A stretch of 64,000 nucleotides of DNA, from the NCBI RefSeq assembly GCF_000220525.1, contig NZ_AFPK01000026.1:1-64000 (forward strand). The letters are read 5' to 3'. The translations under genes were made by a program, and so were the position numbers. This DNA is from Ochrovirga pacifica (GTDB lineage Bacteria > Bacteroidota > Bacteroidia > Flavobacteriales > Flavobacteriaceae). Positions 19,851-28,348 of the stretch are shown here, piece after piece. Each line of letters begins with the position of its first letter. Position 1 is the first letter of the stretch. The notes beneath the pieces were generated by a model. The model was not told where the DNA came from, made no database searches, and worked only from the letters and a program-made list of their open reading frames with translations.

Positions 19851-19952
19851 TTTTCAGCTTAAAAATTAACACATTCTTAAACTAAGACGACAAAAAAAAC
19901 GAATAGGGTTAAAAAAAATGTTTTTTTATAGAAAAAATAAAAAAAGAAAGAA

Positions 19953-20507
19953 TTATACAAATAAATACCAAAACAATCCTAGGATAGATTCTTTTAAAAT
20001 AGGTCGCAATTTTTGGTACGCAATTCTTTTTTGTGCTTTTACCGTATTGATAGAAAGAGACAATTCTTCTGAAATCTGCGCATTTTCTAGGCCACTTAAA
20101 CTCAGTTTCATAATTTGCTTACAACGTTCTGGTAAGGTATTAACAGCTTTGTAAAGTACTCTGTTTACTTCTTCAATCATTACTTCTTTTTCAAAATAAT
20201 TTTCTGAAGTAAGTAAAGTCAGCTCATGTTCAGATAGCAGAGCTTTATTTTTATAAGCTTTACTTTTTAGCAAATCTAAACACTTATTTCTTACCGAAGT
20301 ATACAAATACGTTTTTACAGCCAATCGATTCTCAAACTCTACCTCTTGTTTCCAAACCTTTACAAAAACATCCTGAACCACATCTTTAGAATGTTCTAAG
20401 TCTTCTACATATTTGTTCGCAAACAAACACAACGAGTAGTAGTACGAATGATAGAACTCTTTGTATTCTTTAAGTGATAGTTTTATTTTTTTAGAGGATG
20501 ATGTCAA
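19953..20507 (-). CDS. ECF sigma-70 factor of the polysaccharide locus
   Basis: 184 residues. Region 2 (about 15-85) carries DVVQDVFVKVWKQ, the -10 recognition helix. Region 4 (about 125-175) carries LPERCKQIMKLSLSGLENAQISEELSLSINTVKAQ. No region 3, as in all ECF factors. The gene heads the minus-strand series sigma, fecR, susC, susD, so it probably activates susCD and perhaps the downstream enzymes. Its start is divergent from the TIGR02757 gene, which has its own -7 element. Confidence 0.93.
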   Translation of the reverse strand: MTSSSKKIKLSLKEYKEFYHSYYYSLCLFANKYVEDLEHSKDVVQDVFVKVWKQEVEFENRLAVKTYLYTSVRNKCLDLLKSKAYKNKALLSEHELTLLTSENYFEKEVMIEEVNRVLYKAVNTLPERCKQIMKLSLSGLENAQISEELSLSINTVKAQKRIAYQKLRPILKESILGLFWYLFV

Positions 20508-20654
20508 ATTAAAATCAATTGAATTACTAAAAAAAAGCTTCTTTAGCTACATATTTATCAAGCGGTTTGTAAATATATTTAAAAAAAACCAACAATCAAG
20601 CATTCTGTTTTAATTCTGTTTGCTTTCAACACACCCAGCCCCTACTTACTTTAT

Positions 20655-20663
20655 TATCTTTGC
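20655..20663 (+). promoter_or_regulatory. -7 element of the TIGR02757 gene
   Basis: TATCTTTGC matches TAnnTTTG and lies 25 bases before the start codon. A TTTG at 20629-20632 is a possible -33 element, 22 bases upstream. Confidence 0.55.
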
Positions 20664-20687
20664 TTGCATAAATAAACCTTGTATTTA

Positions 20688-21452
20688 ATGAATCAAACTA
20701 GCTTAAAATCTTTTTTAGATCAGAAAGTAATACAATACAATAACACCGATTTTATTGATAGCGACCCCGTTCAAATTCCGCATAGATATACACAAAAAGA
20801 AGATATTGAAATTGCTGGTTTTTTAGCAGCTACTATCTCTTGGGGCAAACGACCTATGATTATTAAAAACTGCCTAAAAATGATGGAACTATTAGAAAAC
20901 TCTCCTTATGATTTTATCCTCCATCATCAGCAAAAAGATTTAGACACTCTTTCTGACTTTAAACACAGAACTTTTAACGGTATCGATTTGCAATTTTTTA
21001 TACAAGCTTTACACCACATCTATACACATCACTACGGATTGGAAGCTGTATTTAACAAATTCCGAACAGATAATTCTTTACAACCTGCTATACACCAATT
21101 TAAGAATCTTTTTTTTGAAATACCTCATCCTGCAAGAACCACCAAACATATTTCTGACCCCAATAAAGGTTCTGCTGCCAAAAGAATTAATATGTTTTTA
21201 CGTTGGATGGTTAGAAAAGATCCTTTGGGTGTAGATTTAGGGATTTGGAAAAGCATTCCCACCGCTTGTTTATCTTGCCCGCTAGATGTGCACACAGGCA
21301 ATGTAGGAAGAAAACTAGGGCTAATTACGCGTAAACAAAACGATGCCAAAACTCTTGCTGAATTGGATGCCAATCTAAGAATATTAGATCCTATAGATCC
21401 AGTAAAATACGATTTTGCTTTGTTTGGATTAGGAGTTTTTGAAAACTTTTAA
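20688..21452 (+). CDS. TIGR02757 family protein, unknown function
   Basis: 254 residues from the ATG at 20688 (a TTG three codons earlier is less likely). Conserved blocks such as the region near FLAATISWGKRPMI, KGSAAKRINMFLRWMVRKD and CLSCPLDVHTGNVGRKLGL identify the TIGR02757/DUF2400 family. Members are soluble, widespread in Bacteroidota, and have no established reaction; the basic KRINMFLRWMVR segment followed by LD-H resembles helix-hairpin-helix DNA glycosylases, which I mention only as resemblance. The gene separates the two parts of the polysaccharide locus on the opposite strand. Confidence 0.82.
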   Translation: MNQTSLKSFLDQKVIQYNNTDFIDSDPVQIPHRYTQKEDIEIAGFLAATISWGKRPMIIKNCLKMMELLENSPYDFILHHQQKDLDTLSDFKHRTFNGIDLQFFIQALHHIYTHHYGLEAVFNKFRTDNSLQPAIHQFKNLFFEIPHPARTTKHISDPNKGSAAKRINMFLRWMVRKDPLGVDLGIWKSIPTACLSCPLDVHTGNVGRKLGLITRKQNDAKTLAELDANLRILDPIDPVKYDFALFGLGVFENF

Positions 21453-21565
21453 AACACAACCATTTTCTCCCAATTATTCTAATTTTACACTTGTCTTTAG
21501 TATCTTGGTACTACTTATAAACCTTCTTTAAACAATTGTTTTACACTAAAAACACATTGCTATTT

Positions 21566-22426
21566 ATGAAAATAGATTTTAAGAACACCTTTCAAATTTT
21601 AGTACAGACATATCAAAACTGGATAAAAAATGATCCTTTTCAAATGAGTGCTGCGGTAAGCTATTACGCATTGTTTTCTTTTCCTGCTTTGTTGATTATT
21701 ATTGTACAATCTATTGGTTTATTTTACAGCAAAACAGAAATTAAATCTAAAATAATTGATGAAATTTCTTCAGTATTAGGTCAAGAGACTGGAGTTTTAG
21801 TCGAAAATATCTTACGCAATTCTTTTGACGAACACCAAACTAAAATTGCATTGTATATAGGAATAGCTACATTAATTTATGGGGCAACTGGATTGTTTAT
21901 TTCTCTCCAAAAGTCGTTGAACAAAATTTGGGGAATGCCCAAAAACACAAATCAAAGTTTTTTTAAGTTGATTAAAAACCGTTTGTTTTCTTTAAGTCTA
22001 ATACTTATCATTGGTTTTTTATTGTTGACTTCTTTGGTACTAACTTCCATTATCAATGCACTAACAGATTGGATTCGTGGTTTTTTACCAGAATTTGTTA
22101 TCCTTTTATTCCAAGTAATCAACTTTGTAATTCCTCTGTTGTTAATTACGGTTTTGTTTGCTTTAATTTTTAAAATCTTACCCGATGCCATCATCAAATG
22201 GAAAGATGTTTGGCTTGGTGCGTTTGTAACTAGTTTGTTGTTTAGTATTGGAAAAATGGGATTGGGAATTTATTTTGGAACCGCCAACCCCGAATCTTCT
22301 TTTGGTGCTGCTGGATCGGTTATTTTAGTATTGCTTTGGGTTTCGTATTCCAGCATTATTTTGTTTTTTGGAGCTGAGTTTACTAAAGTTTATGCTTCTA
22401 AATATGGTGATGGTATTATTACATAA
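21566..22426 (+). CDS. YihY/BrkB family inner membrane protein
   Basis: 286 residues from the ATG at 21566. Six hydrophobic segments and the conserved opening (DPFQMSAAVSYYALFSFPALLIII) and YGATGLFISLQKSLNKIW segments identify the YihY/BrkB family (formerly mislabelled ribonuclease BN). The molecular role is not settled. It follows the TIGR02757 gene by 113 bases on the same strand. About 20 bases past its stop begins an IS3 transposase remnant, so the region downstream has been rearranged. Confidence 0.88.
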   Translation: MKIDFKNTFQILVQTYQNWIKNDPFQMSAAVSYYALFSFPALLIIIVQSIGLFYSKTEIKSKIIDEISSVLGQETGVLVENILRNSFDEHQTKIALYIGIATLIYGATGLFISLQKSLNKIWGMPKNTNQSFFKLIKNRLFSLSLILIIGFLLLTSLVLTSIINALTDWIRGFLPEFVILLFQVINFVIPLLLITVLFALIFKILPDAIIKWKDVWLGAFVTSLLFSIGKMGLGIYFGTANPESSFGAAGSVILVLLWVSYSSIILFFGAEFTKVYASKYGDGIIT

Positions 22427-22447
22427 AAAAGCTAAAATTAAATGTAG

Positions 22448-22717
22448 TATTACCAGTCCTATCCCCCTTATCAAAATGCAATAGCAGAAAGAGTGTATGG
22501 TATTTTAAAACAAGAGTTCTTAAGCAATACTTCAAAATTGAATATTAGATTAATGTCAAAGGTTGTAGAAGAAGCTATTGAAATATACAATACTCAAAGA
22601 CCTAAGTTGTCTTGTTTGATGAAGACTCCTGAACAAATGCATAAACAGGATAGAATAAACATAAAATCATATAAAAACAAAATATCATCACAAAACATGA
22701 TTTGTGATGATATTTAA
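22448..22717 (+). pseudogene. IS3-family transposase remnant (C-terminal end)
   Basis: An open frame from a stop at 22445 gives about 89 residues. It starts in the segment PYQNAIAERVYGILKQEFL, which is the final catalytic-Glu region of the IS3-type DDE integrase, and continues through EEAIEIYNTQRPKLSCLMKTPEQMH. The N-terminal orfA and the first two acidic residues of the DDE triad are missing. Downstream, bases up to about 22764 (AGGACGTTACA) look like an IS3-type right end finishing in CA. The remnant lies between YihY and the GH117-like gene, at the junction of the split polysaccharide locus. It cannot be active. Confidence 0.8.
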
Positions 22718-22776
22718 TAAATTTTATCTTTTATAAAACTATAACGCTTTTTTAGGACGTTACAGAATTATCAGAA

Positions 22777-24042
22777 TTAATTCTGTAATCTTTTGTTTTC
22801 TTCTTCAATACGCTTTTTTTGTTTTCCATTTAAGCCCATTTTGTAAAAGAATTCGGGTTTTAAATAAACATGATTCTTTTTCATATCCAGATCGTTTACG
22901 TCTTGGCTTAAATCACAATCAAATCGAGCTAAAATAGCATGATTGGTTTTCCACCCATTTACTGCTGTAAAATGGCATATACCCCAAGTAATTCCTCTAC
23001 CGTTTTGTGTATCTGTAAATGCATCTGGAATAAAAGGTCCTGCTGCATTAGGCAAAAACTCTGTTATAGAAGCAACTTTAAAGTTCACCCCATCTTCTGC
23101 ATATTGAATGGTGTTGTGTTCATTTCCATCTCTAATAACAATAGAAGCTATTCCTTCTTTAAAAGGGAACATTGTTGTTTCATGACCTGAACTAGAAATT
23201 GGGTTTAATGGATGTTTTTTAAAAGGCCCTAAAGGATTGTCTGCAATAGCTAAACCATGCATACGAATTAAATCGGGTTGTCCGTTTGAATCTGATTTGT
23301 AATACAAGTATATTTTACCATTGTGCACCAACGGATAAGGATCATGAATAGAGTATTGATCCCACTCTCCTGGTTTACCATTTGGTATTACAACTTTATT
23401 ATAGGGAGTCCAAGGTCCGTCTGGTGAATCAGCCCAAGATACCGCTACAGGGCAATCGTCTCCTCTTTTCCCACTAGCTTCCATAAATCCTTGATAGTAC
23501 AAGTAATACTTTCCTTTCCACTCTAAAATATCAGTAGTCGTTACAGATCTCCATCCTACGTTAGGTTTTGGAGGTCTTGGCACAGCCACTCCTTGTTCTT
23601 CCCAAGTAAAACCATCTTTACTTGTTGCATACCAAATTTCACACAAATCCCAGTCTGCCGATGGAATTTCATCCGTTGCTAAATGTGCATTTCTACCTCC
23701 TACAGGTGGTGTTTTGGTATTTCTATAGGTATACCAAACATAGTATTTTCCGTTCTTAAAAATCACTTTTGATGGATCTCTACGTGTAATCGTTCCATCG
23801 TGATTGCTATAATCTAAACCTTTAATTTCTGTATACTTAAACTGAGAATACAATTCATTATCTTGTGGTGTTGCTCCATATACATCATAACTTCTTTCCA
23901 TAGAAGCACTCAAGGGTCTATTCGGTTTTTCTTTAGGCAATTTAAAAGGAAAAGCTTCTGTTTTTTCTTGAGAGAATCCTCCCAAACTCATAAAACACAA
24001 AGCAGCAAAGGCAGACACTTTCGTCAAATCCAGTTTTATCAT
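22777..24042 (-). CDS. GH117-like anhydro-L-galactosidase, secreted
   Basis: 421 residues with a signal peptide (to about residue 24, GGFSQ). The sequence reads as a five-bladed beta-propeller with the GH117 pattern: SYDVYG near 51, ITRRDPSKVI with Asp89, WDQYSIHDPYPL with Asp234 and SSGHETTMFP with His287/Glu288. In characterised GH117 enzymes two Asp, one Glu and a His form the active site that releases 3,6-anhydro-L-galactose from the non-reducing end of agar-type oligosaccharides. The C-terminal basic helix (KKRIEEENKRLQ) is consistent with the dimer-swap tail of the family. It is the last gene of a three-enzyme minus-strand group. Exact substrate (agar, porphyran or related) is inferred. 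Confidence 0.82.
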   Translation of the reverse strand: MIKLDLTKVSAFAALCFMSLGGFSQEKTEAFPFKLPKEKPNRPLSASMERSYDVYGATPQDNELYSQFKYTEIKGLDYSNHDGTITRRDPSKVIFKNGKYYVWYTYRNTKTPPVGGRNAHLATDEIPSADWDLCEIWYATSKDGFTWEEQGVAVPRPPKPNVGWRSVTTTDILEWKGKYYLYYQGFMEASGKRGDDCPVAVSWADSPDGPWTPYNKVVIPNGKPGEWDQYSIHDPYPLVHNGKIYLYYKSDSNGQPDLIRMHGLAIADNPLGPFKKHPLNPISSSGHETTMFPFKEGIASIVIRDGNEHNTIQYAEDGVNFKVASITEFLPNAAGPFIPDAFTDTQNGRGITWGICHFTAVNGWKTNHAILARFDCDLSQDVNDLDMKKNHVYLKPEFFYKMGLNGKQKKRIEEENKRLQN

Positions 24043-24120
24043 TTTATCTATTTTTAATTATTGATTCGATACAAAAAAAATGAAATTTGTCTTTTTTCTC
24101 CAAAACATATTCTTATTTAT

Positions 24121-24137
24121 CTAAACCATATGTTTAG
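24121..24137. promoter_or_regulatory. Inverted repeat upstream of the GH117-like gene
   Basis: CTAAAC and GTTTAG, perfect six-base arms around a five-base spacer, lie about 80 bases before the start codon in the gap after the sulfatase. A candidate operator; the regulator is unknown. Confidence 0.3.
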
Positions 24138-24180
24138 AACTTAGGCATCTTTGCTTTGGGTAACTAGACAACAACACAAC

Positions 24181-25779
24181 TTAGTCTTTAGTTACATGAC
24201 TTCCCCACCAATCAGCATTAGGTTGATAGTCTTTTTTTAACATGTTTAAACGTTGTTTTTCTAAAGCTTGTAATTTCTTGGTTGCTATTTTTTTTAAGTA
24301 TTTTTGTTCTTTTTGTACATCGTACAAAGGGTCTTTTTCTGGAAATTTTGCTCCTACCTTGTGCAAGTATTCAAATAGTTCTTTATGTAAACTCGCTACT
24401 AAATCTGGATGTTTTTGTGATACGTCTTTCTGCTCTCCCATATCCTTTTTTAATTGATACAATTCATTCCTTCCATCTTCGTAATAGTGAATCAATTTCC
24501 AATCCCCTTTTCTGATAATTGACGAAGGTTCTCCTCCTTGGTTTCCATAGTGTGGGTAATGCCAAATCAAAGATCTTTCTGTCAGTTTTTTTCCTTCTAG
24601 CACAGGCTTTAAACTCACACCATCTTGATGTGCATTTGGTTTCAAATCAACCCCGACCAAATCTAACAATGTAGGATAAAAATCTACCCCAGAAACAGGA
24701 ACATTGGTTTGTTTTACCTGACTTTTCATCCAAGGAACTTTAATAAAGTAAGGTTCTTTAATTCCACCTTCGTATTGGTAACCTTTACCTCCACGTAAGG
24801 GCAAATTAGAAGTAGAGAATGCATCTCCGGCTGCCACCCCTCCATTATCGGATGTAAAAACAACCAAGGTATTTTCATCCAAACCTAAATCTTTTAACCC
24901 TTGCAATACACGCCCTACAGCATCGTCCATACTTTCCACCAAACCAGCATACACGGGGTTGTCTTGTGTGTGCCTTATGGGTAAATATTTCCCCATTTTA
25001 TAAGAGTTGGTTGCAATTCCATTGACTGCTGCTTTATTTCTGTATTTTTCCCATTTTATTTGAGTAGTTTCTATGGGACCATGCACAGCATAAAAAGACA
25101 AATAGGCAAAAAAAGGTTGTTCTTTGTGTGTTTTCATAAATTGTACAGTTTCTTCTGCCAAACGCATGCTTAGGTTTTCTCCATCAGGTCCATCTTTTAA
25201 ATTTGGATTTTTGTACGGAGCAAAATACCCTCCTTTAGGACCTCCTGCATGGTAACCACCAACATTAATATCAAATCCATGATCTTCTGGCCAAGAACCT
25301 TTTTCTCCCAAATGCCATTTTCCTGCAAAAAAAGTAGTATAGCCGGCTTCTTTTAACGCCTCTGGCAATGTAATATTTTCTTTGTTCAACTCGTGCTTAT
25401 ATTCTGCTGGCAACAATTTTGAAAATCGTTTTTTTTCTCTCCATTTTTCTCCTGATCTAGCTCCTATCCAATCCGTAATTCCGTGACGTGCCGGAAAAGT
25501 CCCCGTTAAAATACTTGCTCTAGAGGGGCTACAAACCTGACAAGCCGCATAGCCTTCGTTAAATGCAGTACCATCTTTTGCAATTTGGTCTATATTGGGT
25601 GTTTCATAAAATGAATCGTTTCTAAAACTCACGTCATTGTATCCATAGTCATCAGCCAAAATAAATAAGATATTTTTATGTGCTTTTTTTTGAGAAGAGG
25701 GAGTTGCTTCTTTTTTATTGTTGCAAGCCATCAAACTAGACAAGACAACTACTCCTAAAATAATTTTCATTGATTTCAT
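24181..25779 (-). CDS. Sulfatase (type S1, formylglycine-dependent) lipoprotein
   Basis: 532 residues. Lipobox Cys19 (SSLMACNN) predicts a membrane-anchored lipoprotein. Metal residues lie in LADDYGYNDV (Asp43/Asp44). The maturation motif is CSPSR with Cys83, the cysteine oxidised to formylglycine by an anaerobic-type or FGE activating enzyme not present in this window. TSDNGGVAAGD supplies further metal ligands, and GKWHLGEKG is conserved. It removes sulfate esters from a polysaccharide. Its start is eight bases after the stop of the upstream propeller lipoprotein, so the two are co-transcribed. The S1 family is certain; the sulfate position is not deducible. Confidence 0.94.
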   Translation of the reverse strand: MKSMKIILGVVVLSSLMACNNKKEATPSSQKKAHKNILFILADDYGYNDVSFRNDSFYETPNIDQIAKDGTAFNEGYAACQVCSPSRASILTGTFPARHGITDWIGARSGEKWREKKRFSKLLPAEYKHELNKENITLPEALKEAGYTTFFAGKWHLGEKGSWPEDHGFDINVGGYHAGGPKGGYFAPYKNPNLKDGPDGENLSMRLAEETVQFMKTHKEQPFFAYLSFYAVHGPIETTQIKWEKYRNKAAVNGIATNSYKMGKYLPIRHTQDNPVYAGLVESMDDAVGRVLQGLKDLGLDENTLVVFTSDNGGVAAGDAFSTSNLPLRGGKGYQYEGGIKEPYFIKVPWMKSQVKQTNVPVSGVDFYPTLLDLVGVDLKPNAHQDGVSLKPVLEGKKLTERSLIWHYPHYGNQGGEPSSIIRKGDWKLIHYYEDGRNELYQLKKDMGEQKDVSQKHPDLVASLHKELFEYLHKVGAKFPEKDPLYDVQKEQKYLKKIATKKLQALEKQRLNMLKKDYQPNADWWGSHVTKD

Positions 25780-25787
25780 TGCTATTC

Positions 25788-26897
25788 TTATTTATTTTGT
25801 GAATTCCACTGTATTGGAATGGCAATATTACCATTCACATTTTTATCGTAAACCGCCACGTATATCATTATGGGTTGCCCATTTTTATCTGTCAATACAA
25901 AAGGACGTTCTACACGTTTTGGTTTCCATACAGTACCATCGGTTAAAACAAATTCTTTTTTCATAAATACCGATCTTTTATCTTCTTGCCACGCTTTACC
26001 GTTGGTAGAACTAAACAAAGCCAAGTCTCTTTTGCCCATTACATGGCATACCATAAAATATTTTTTAAGAATGGTATCGTACCACAAAGTTGCATCTTCC
26101 GTTTGTGCCTTGGCATATACGGGTTCTGGATGAAATTCAAAGGGTCCTTCAGGGGAATCTGCATTTCCTACAAGCTGAATTCTAAATGGTTTTTTGTGTT
26201 TTAAATCGTCTCCTTTTACAATCATTTTATATTGCTTGTCTTTATAAATTACTGCTGGATTGACAGCAATTTTCTTAAAGAGCACATCATCAGGAGCCAC
26301 CACCACTTTTTCTGATCGTACAAAAGGTCCATTAGGGTTATTTGCTAGAGCAACTCCTATACGCTGGCGATCTCTTACTTCCATTCTGTGCGCATCAAAC
26401 CAAGTTTGGTCTGGATACACTAACGTATCACTAGACTGAAACAAACCTCCTAGATCATTAGCAATATAATATAAGGCAATTTTTCCATCTGCAACTACAG
26501 CGTAAGGATTGTGTGCATTGTTGGCATCCCATCCATTTTGTTTTTTACTCTCTAAAACCACGTTAACAAACTCAAAAGGTCCTTGTGGTGCATCGGCCAC
26601 TGCATGCGCTATTTCACAATGAGTCATCCAACCTTTGTGTTCGTATTCTTTTTTCCAACGTGCATAATACGCATGGTATTTTCCCTCCCATTGTACTACG
26701 GAGAGTCCCCATACATAATAGCCTGGTTCTACCAAAACTTGTGCTTGTTTTTTATGGTTGAAAAAATTAGCAACAGCAGTTGTATCCAAAGGTTGAAAAC
26801 TGATGTCTTGGTAATTGTTGAGTACCGTTTTTTGTGATTGACAAGCCGCAAATATACAAGCTAGCACACTACATACAACTAAGGATTTGATTTTCAT
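25788..26897 (-). CDS. Five-bladed beta-propeller glycosidase-like lipoprotein (GH43/GH117 related)
   Basis: 369 residues with a lipobox Cys19 (AACQ). The repeated WYDT/KKYFMVCHV and ADAPQGPFEFVNVV, NNPNGPFVRSE and ADSPEGPFEFHPE units (three copies of a 'P-x-GPF' propeller edge) identify a five-bladed propeller in the GH32/43/62/68/117 superfamily. WDANNAHNPYAVV carries a possible acidic-residue position (N-P in place of the usual D-P), so activity may differ. It is the first gene of the enzyme group, followed directly by the sulfatase. Probably acts on the same sulfated galactan; precise family and reaction are uncertain. Confidence 0.72.
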   Translation of the reverse strand: MKIKSLVVCSVLACIFAACQSQKTVLNNYQDISFQPLDTTAVANFFNHKKQAQVLVEPGYYVWGLSVVQWEGKYHAYYARWKKEYEHKGWMTHCEIAHAVADAPQGPFEFVNVVLESKKQNGWDANNAHNPYAVVADGKIALYYIANDLGGLFQSSDTLVYPDQTWFDAHRMEVRDRQRIGVALANNPNGPFVRSEKVVVAPDDVLFKKIAVNPAVIYKDKQYKMIVKGDDLKHKKPFRIQLVGNADSPEGPFEFHPEPVYAKAQTEDATLWYDTILKKYFMVCHVMGKRDLALFSSTNGKAWQEDKRSVFMKKEFVLTDGTVWKPKRVERPFVLTDKNGQPIMIYVAVYDKNVNGNIAIPIQWNSQNK

Positions 26898-26954
26898 TTT
26901 ATGATTTTCATTTTTAGAATTGAATTCAAAAATAAAGCTTCAATATTTCTATAC

Positions 26955-26987
26955 AGAACACCCTAGTCTAAAACTAGAGGACATATG
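26955..26987. promoter_or_regulatory. Possible operator upstream of the sulfatase transcript
   Basis: CTAGT and ACTAG flank CTAAA in the 121-base gap upstream of the propeller gene. It shares the word CTAAA with the repeat upstream of the GH117-like gene. Weak evidence for a shared regulator. Confidence 0.2.
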
Positions 26988-27018
26988 ATGAAAACAATCT
27001 AAAAATTAAAATCAACGA

Positions 27019-28347
27019 TTACTCAACAACCTCTTCTGCATGGTAATACAAATCCAATATTTTTAAGCGGAATAACAAATTGTATTTTACACGTAACAGT
27101 TCTGTTTGACTTCTTTGGTAGTTAATTTTAGTTTGTGTATAATCTAGTAGATTGCTTTGACCAACATCAAAACGAGTTTGTTGGTATTCAAAGGCCAATT
27201 GTTGGGCTTGTGTATTTTTTTCGCTGGCCAAAAAAGTTTTATACATAGCTTGAGCATTTAAATAGGCCTCATACACATCTTGAGTAATACGTTGTTGACT
27301 TTGTTTTAGTTGGTATTGCGACTTGAGTACATTGATTTTACTTTTGGCTACTGCATTCTGAGTTTGAAAGCGATTAAAAATAGGAATGTTGAGTTGAAAA
27401 CCATACACCCATCCATAGTTATTTTTTAATTGATCTATGTACGATATATCAAAAATATCCGATTCTCTGGTGTCAAAATTTAAAAATCCCGTTAGCGTAG
27501 GAAAATAAGCCGATTTTGCAATTTCCACTCCTTTTTCTGCAATCTGTATGTTCAGTTCTGCCCATTTTAGCTCATTTCTATTTTTCAACACCTTGGTAAC
27601 TATGCTATCTATTGGTCTTTCCATTTGAGCTCTATCATCCAAATCAATCTCTATTTCTTTAAAATCCATCTCTTCATTTAACTCAAGATTTAACAACCTT
27701 TTTAAACTCAATTTGGCAATGGTAAAACTGTTTTCTGCCTCAGCAATTCTTTGTACATCATTGGCTGCAGTAGCTTCAAGTTGTAACACTTCTCCTTTAG
27801 CCAAAGTTCCTGCTTCTACTTGTTGCTGAGCTTGCTGCAATTGCTCTTGTGTTAATTGGTATTGATTTTCTAAAATAGCAACGTTTTCTTTTTGCAATAA
27901 AACTTCTAAAAAAGCATTGGCTACTTGCAACATTAAATCATCCTTACTTTTGTCTATGTTAAACTGTGCTGCTACTTGTTGCAACTTAGCTTGTTGTAAT
28001 TGATGATAGTTTCTAAACCCTGTAAACAAAGGAACGTTGGAATTAAAACCATAGCTAGAATTACGTGTGGTTTGATTTTGCAACACTCCTGTTGTAACAT
28101 TCTGACTTAGTCCGTTATTCCAAGCATTGTTTGCCGAAGCCTGCAAATTGGGTAAGAAAGCCCCTTTAGCACCTTTTATATCAATGGCAGCTTCTTGCAA
28201 GGTTAGCAATTGCTGTTGTATCTCTATATTATGCGTTATGGCATATTGGATGCAATCTTCTAATGACCATTTTTTGGTTTGTGCCACCCCAGAAGTCAAT
28301 CCACAAAGCAAAAACGCAGTTCCAGTAATGATTTGTTTCAACTTCAT
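27019..28347 (-). CDS. TolC family outer membrane efflux protein
   Basis: 442 residues from the ATG at 28347, which begins one base after the upstream gene's stop codon and gives a proper signal peptide (LLCGLTSGVAQ). Longer frames run into the preceding gene. The mature part begins WSLEDCIQYAITHNIEIQQ, the usual TolC-family opening, and the rest is two long coiled-coil/beta halves rich in Gln and Ala. It forms the trimeric outer-membrane channel for the adaptor and ABC permeases encoded upstream. It is the last gene of the operon and has no clear terminator. Confidence 0.93.
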   Translation of the reverse strand: MKLKQIITGTAFLLCGLTSGVAQTKKWSLEDCIQYAITHNIEIQQQLLTLQEAAIDIKGAKGAFLPNLQASANNAWNNGLSQNVTTGVLQNQTTRNSSYGFNSNVPLFTGFRNYHQLQQAKLQQVAAQFNIDKSKDDLMLQVANAFLEVLLQKENVAILENQYQLTQEQLQQAQQQVEAGTLAKGEVLQLEATAANDVQRIAEAENSFTIAKLSLKRLLNLELNEEMDFKEIEIDLDDRAQMERPIDSIVTKVLKNRNELKWAELNIQIAEKGVEIAKSAYFPTLTGFLNFDTRESDIFDISYIDQLKNNYGWVYGFQLNIPIFNRFQTQNAVAKSKINVLKSQYQLKQSQQRITQDVYEAYLNAQAMYKTFLASEKNTQAQQLAFEYQQTRFDVGQSNLLDYTQTKINYQRSQTELLRVKYNLLFRLKILDLYYHAEEVVE

Positions 28348-28348
28348 A

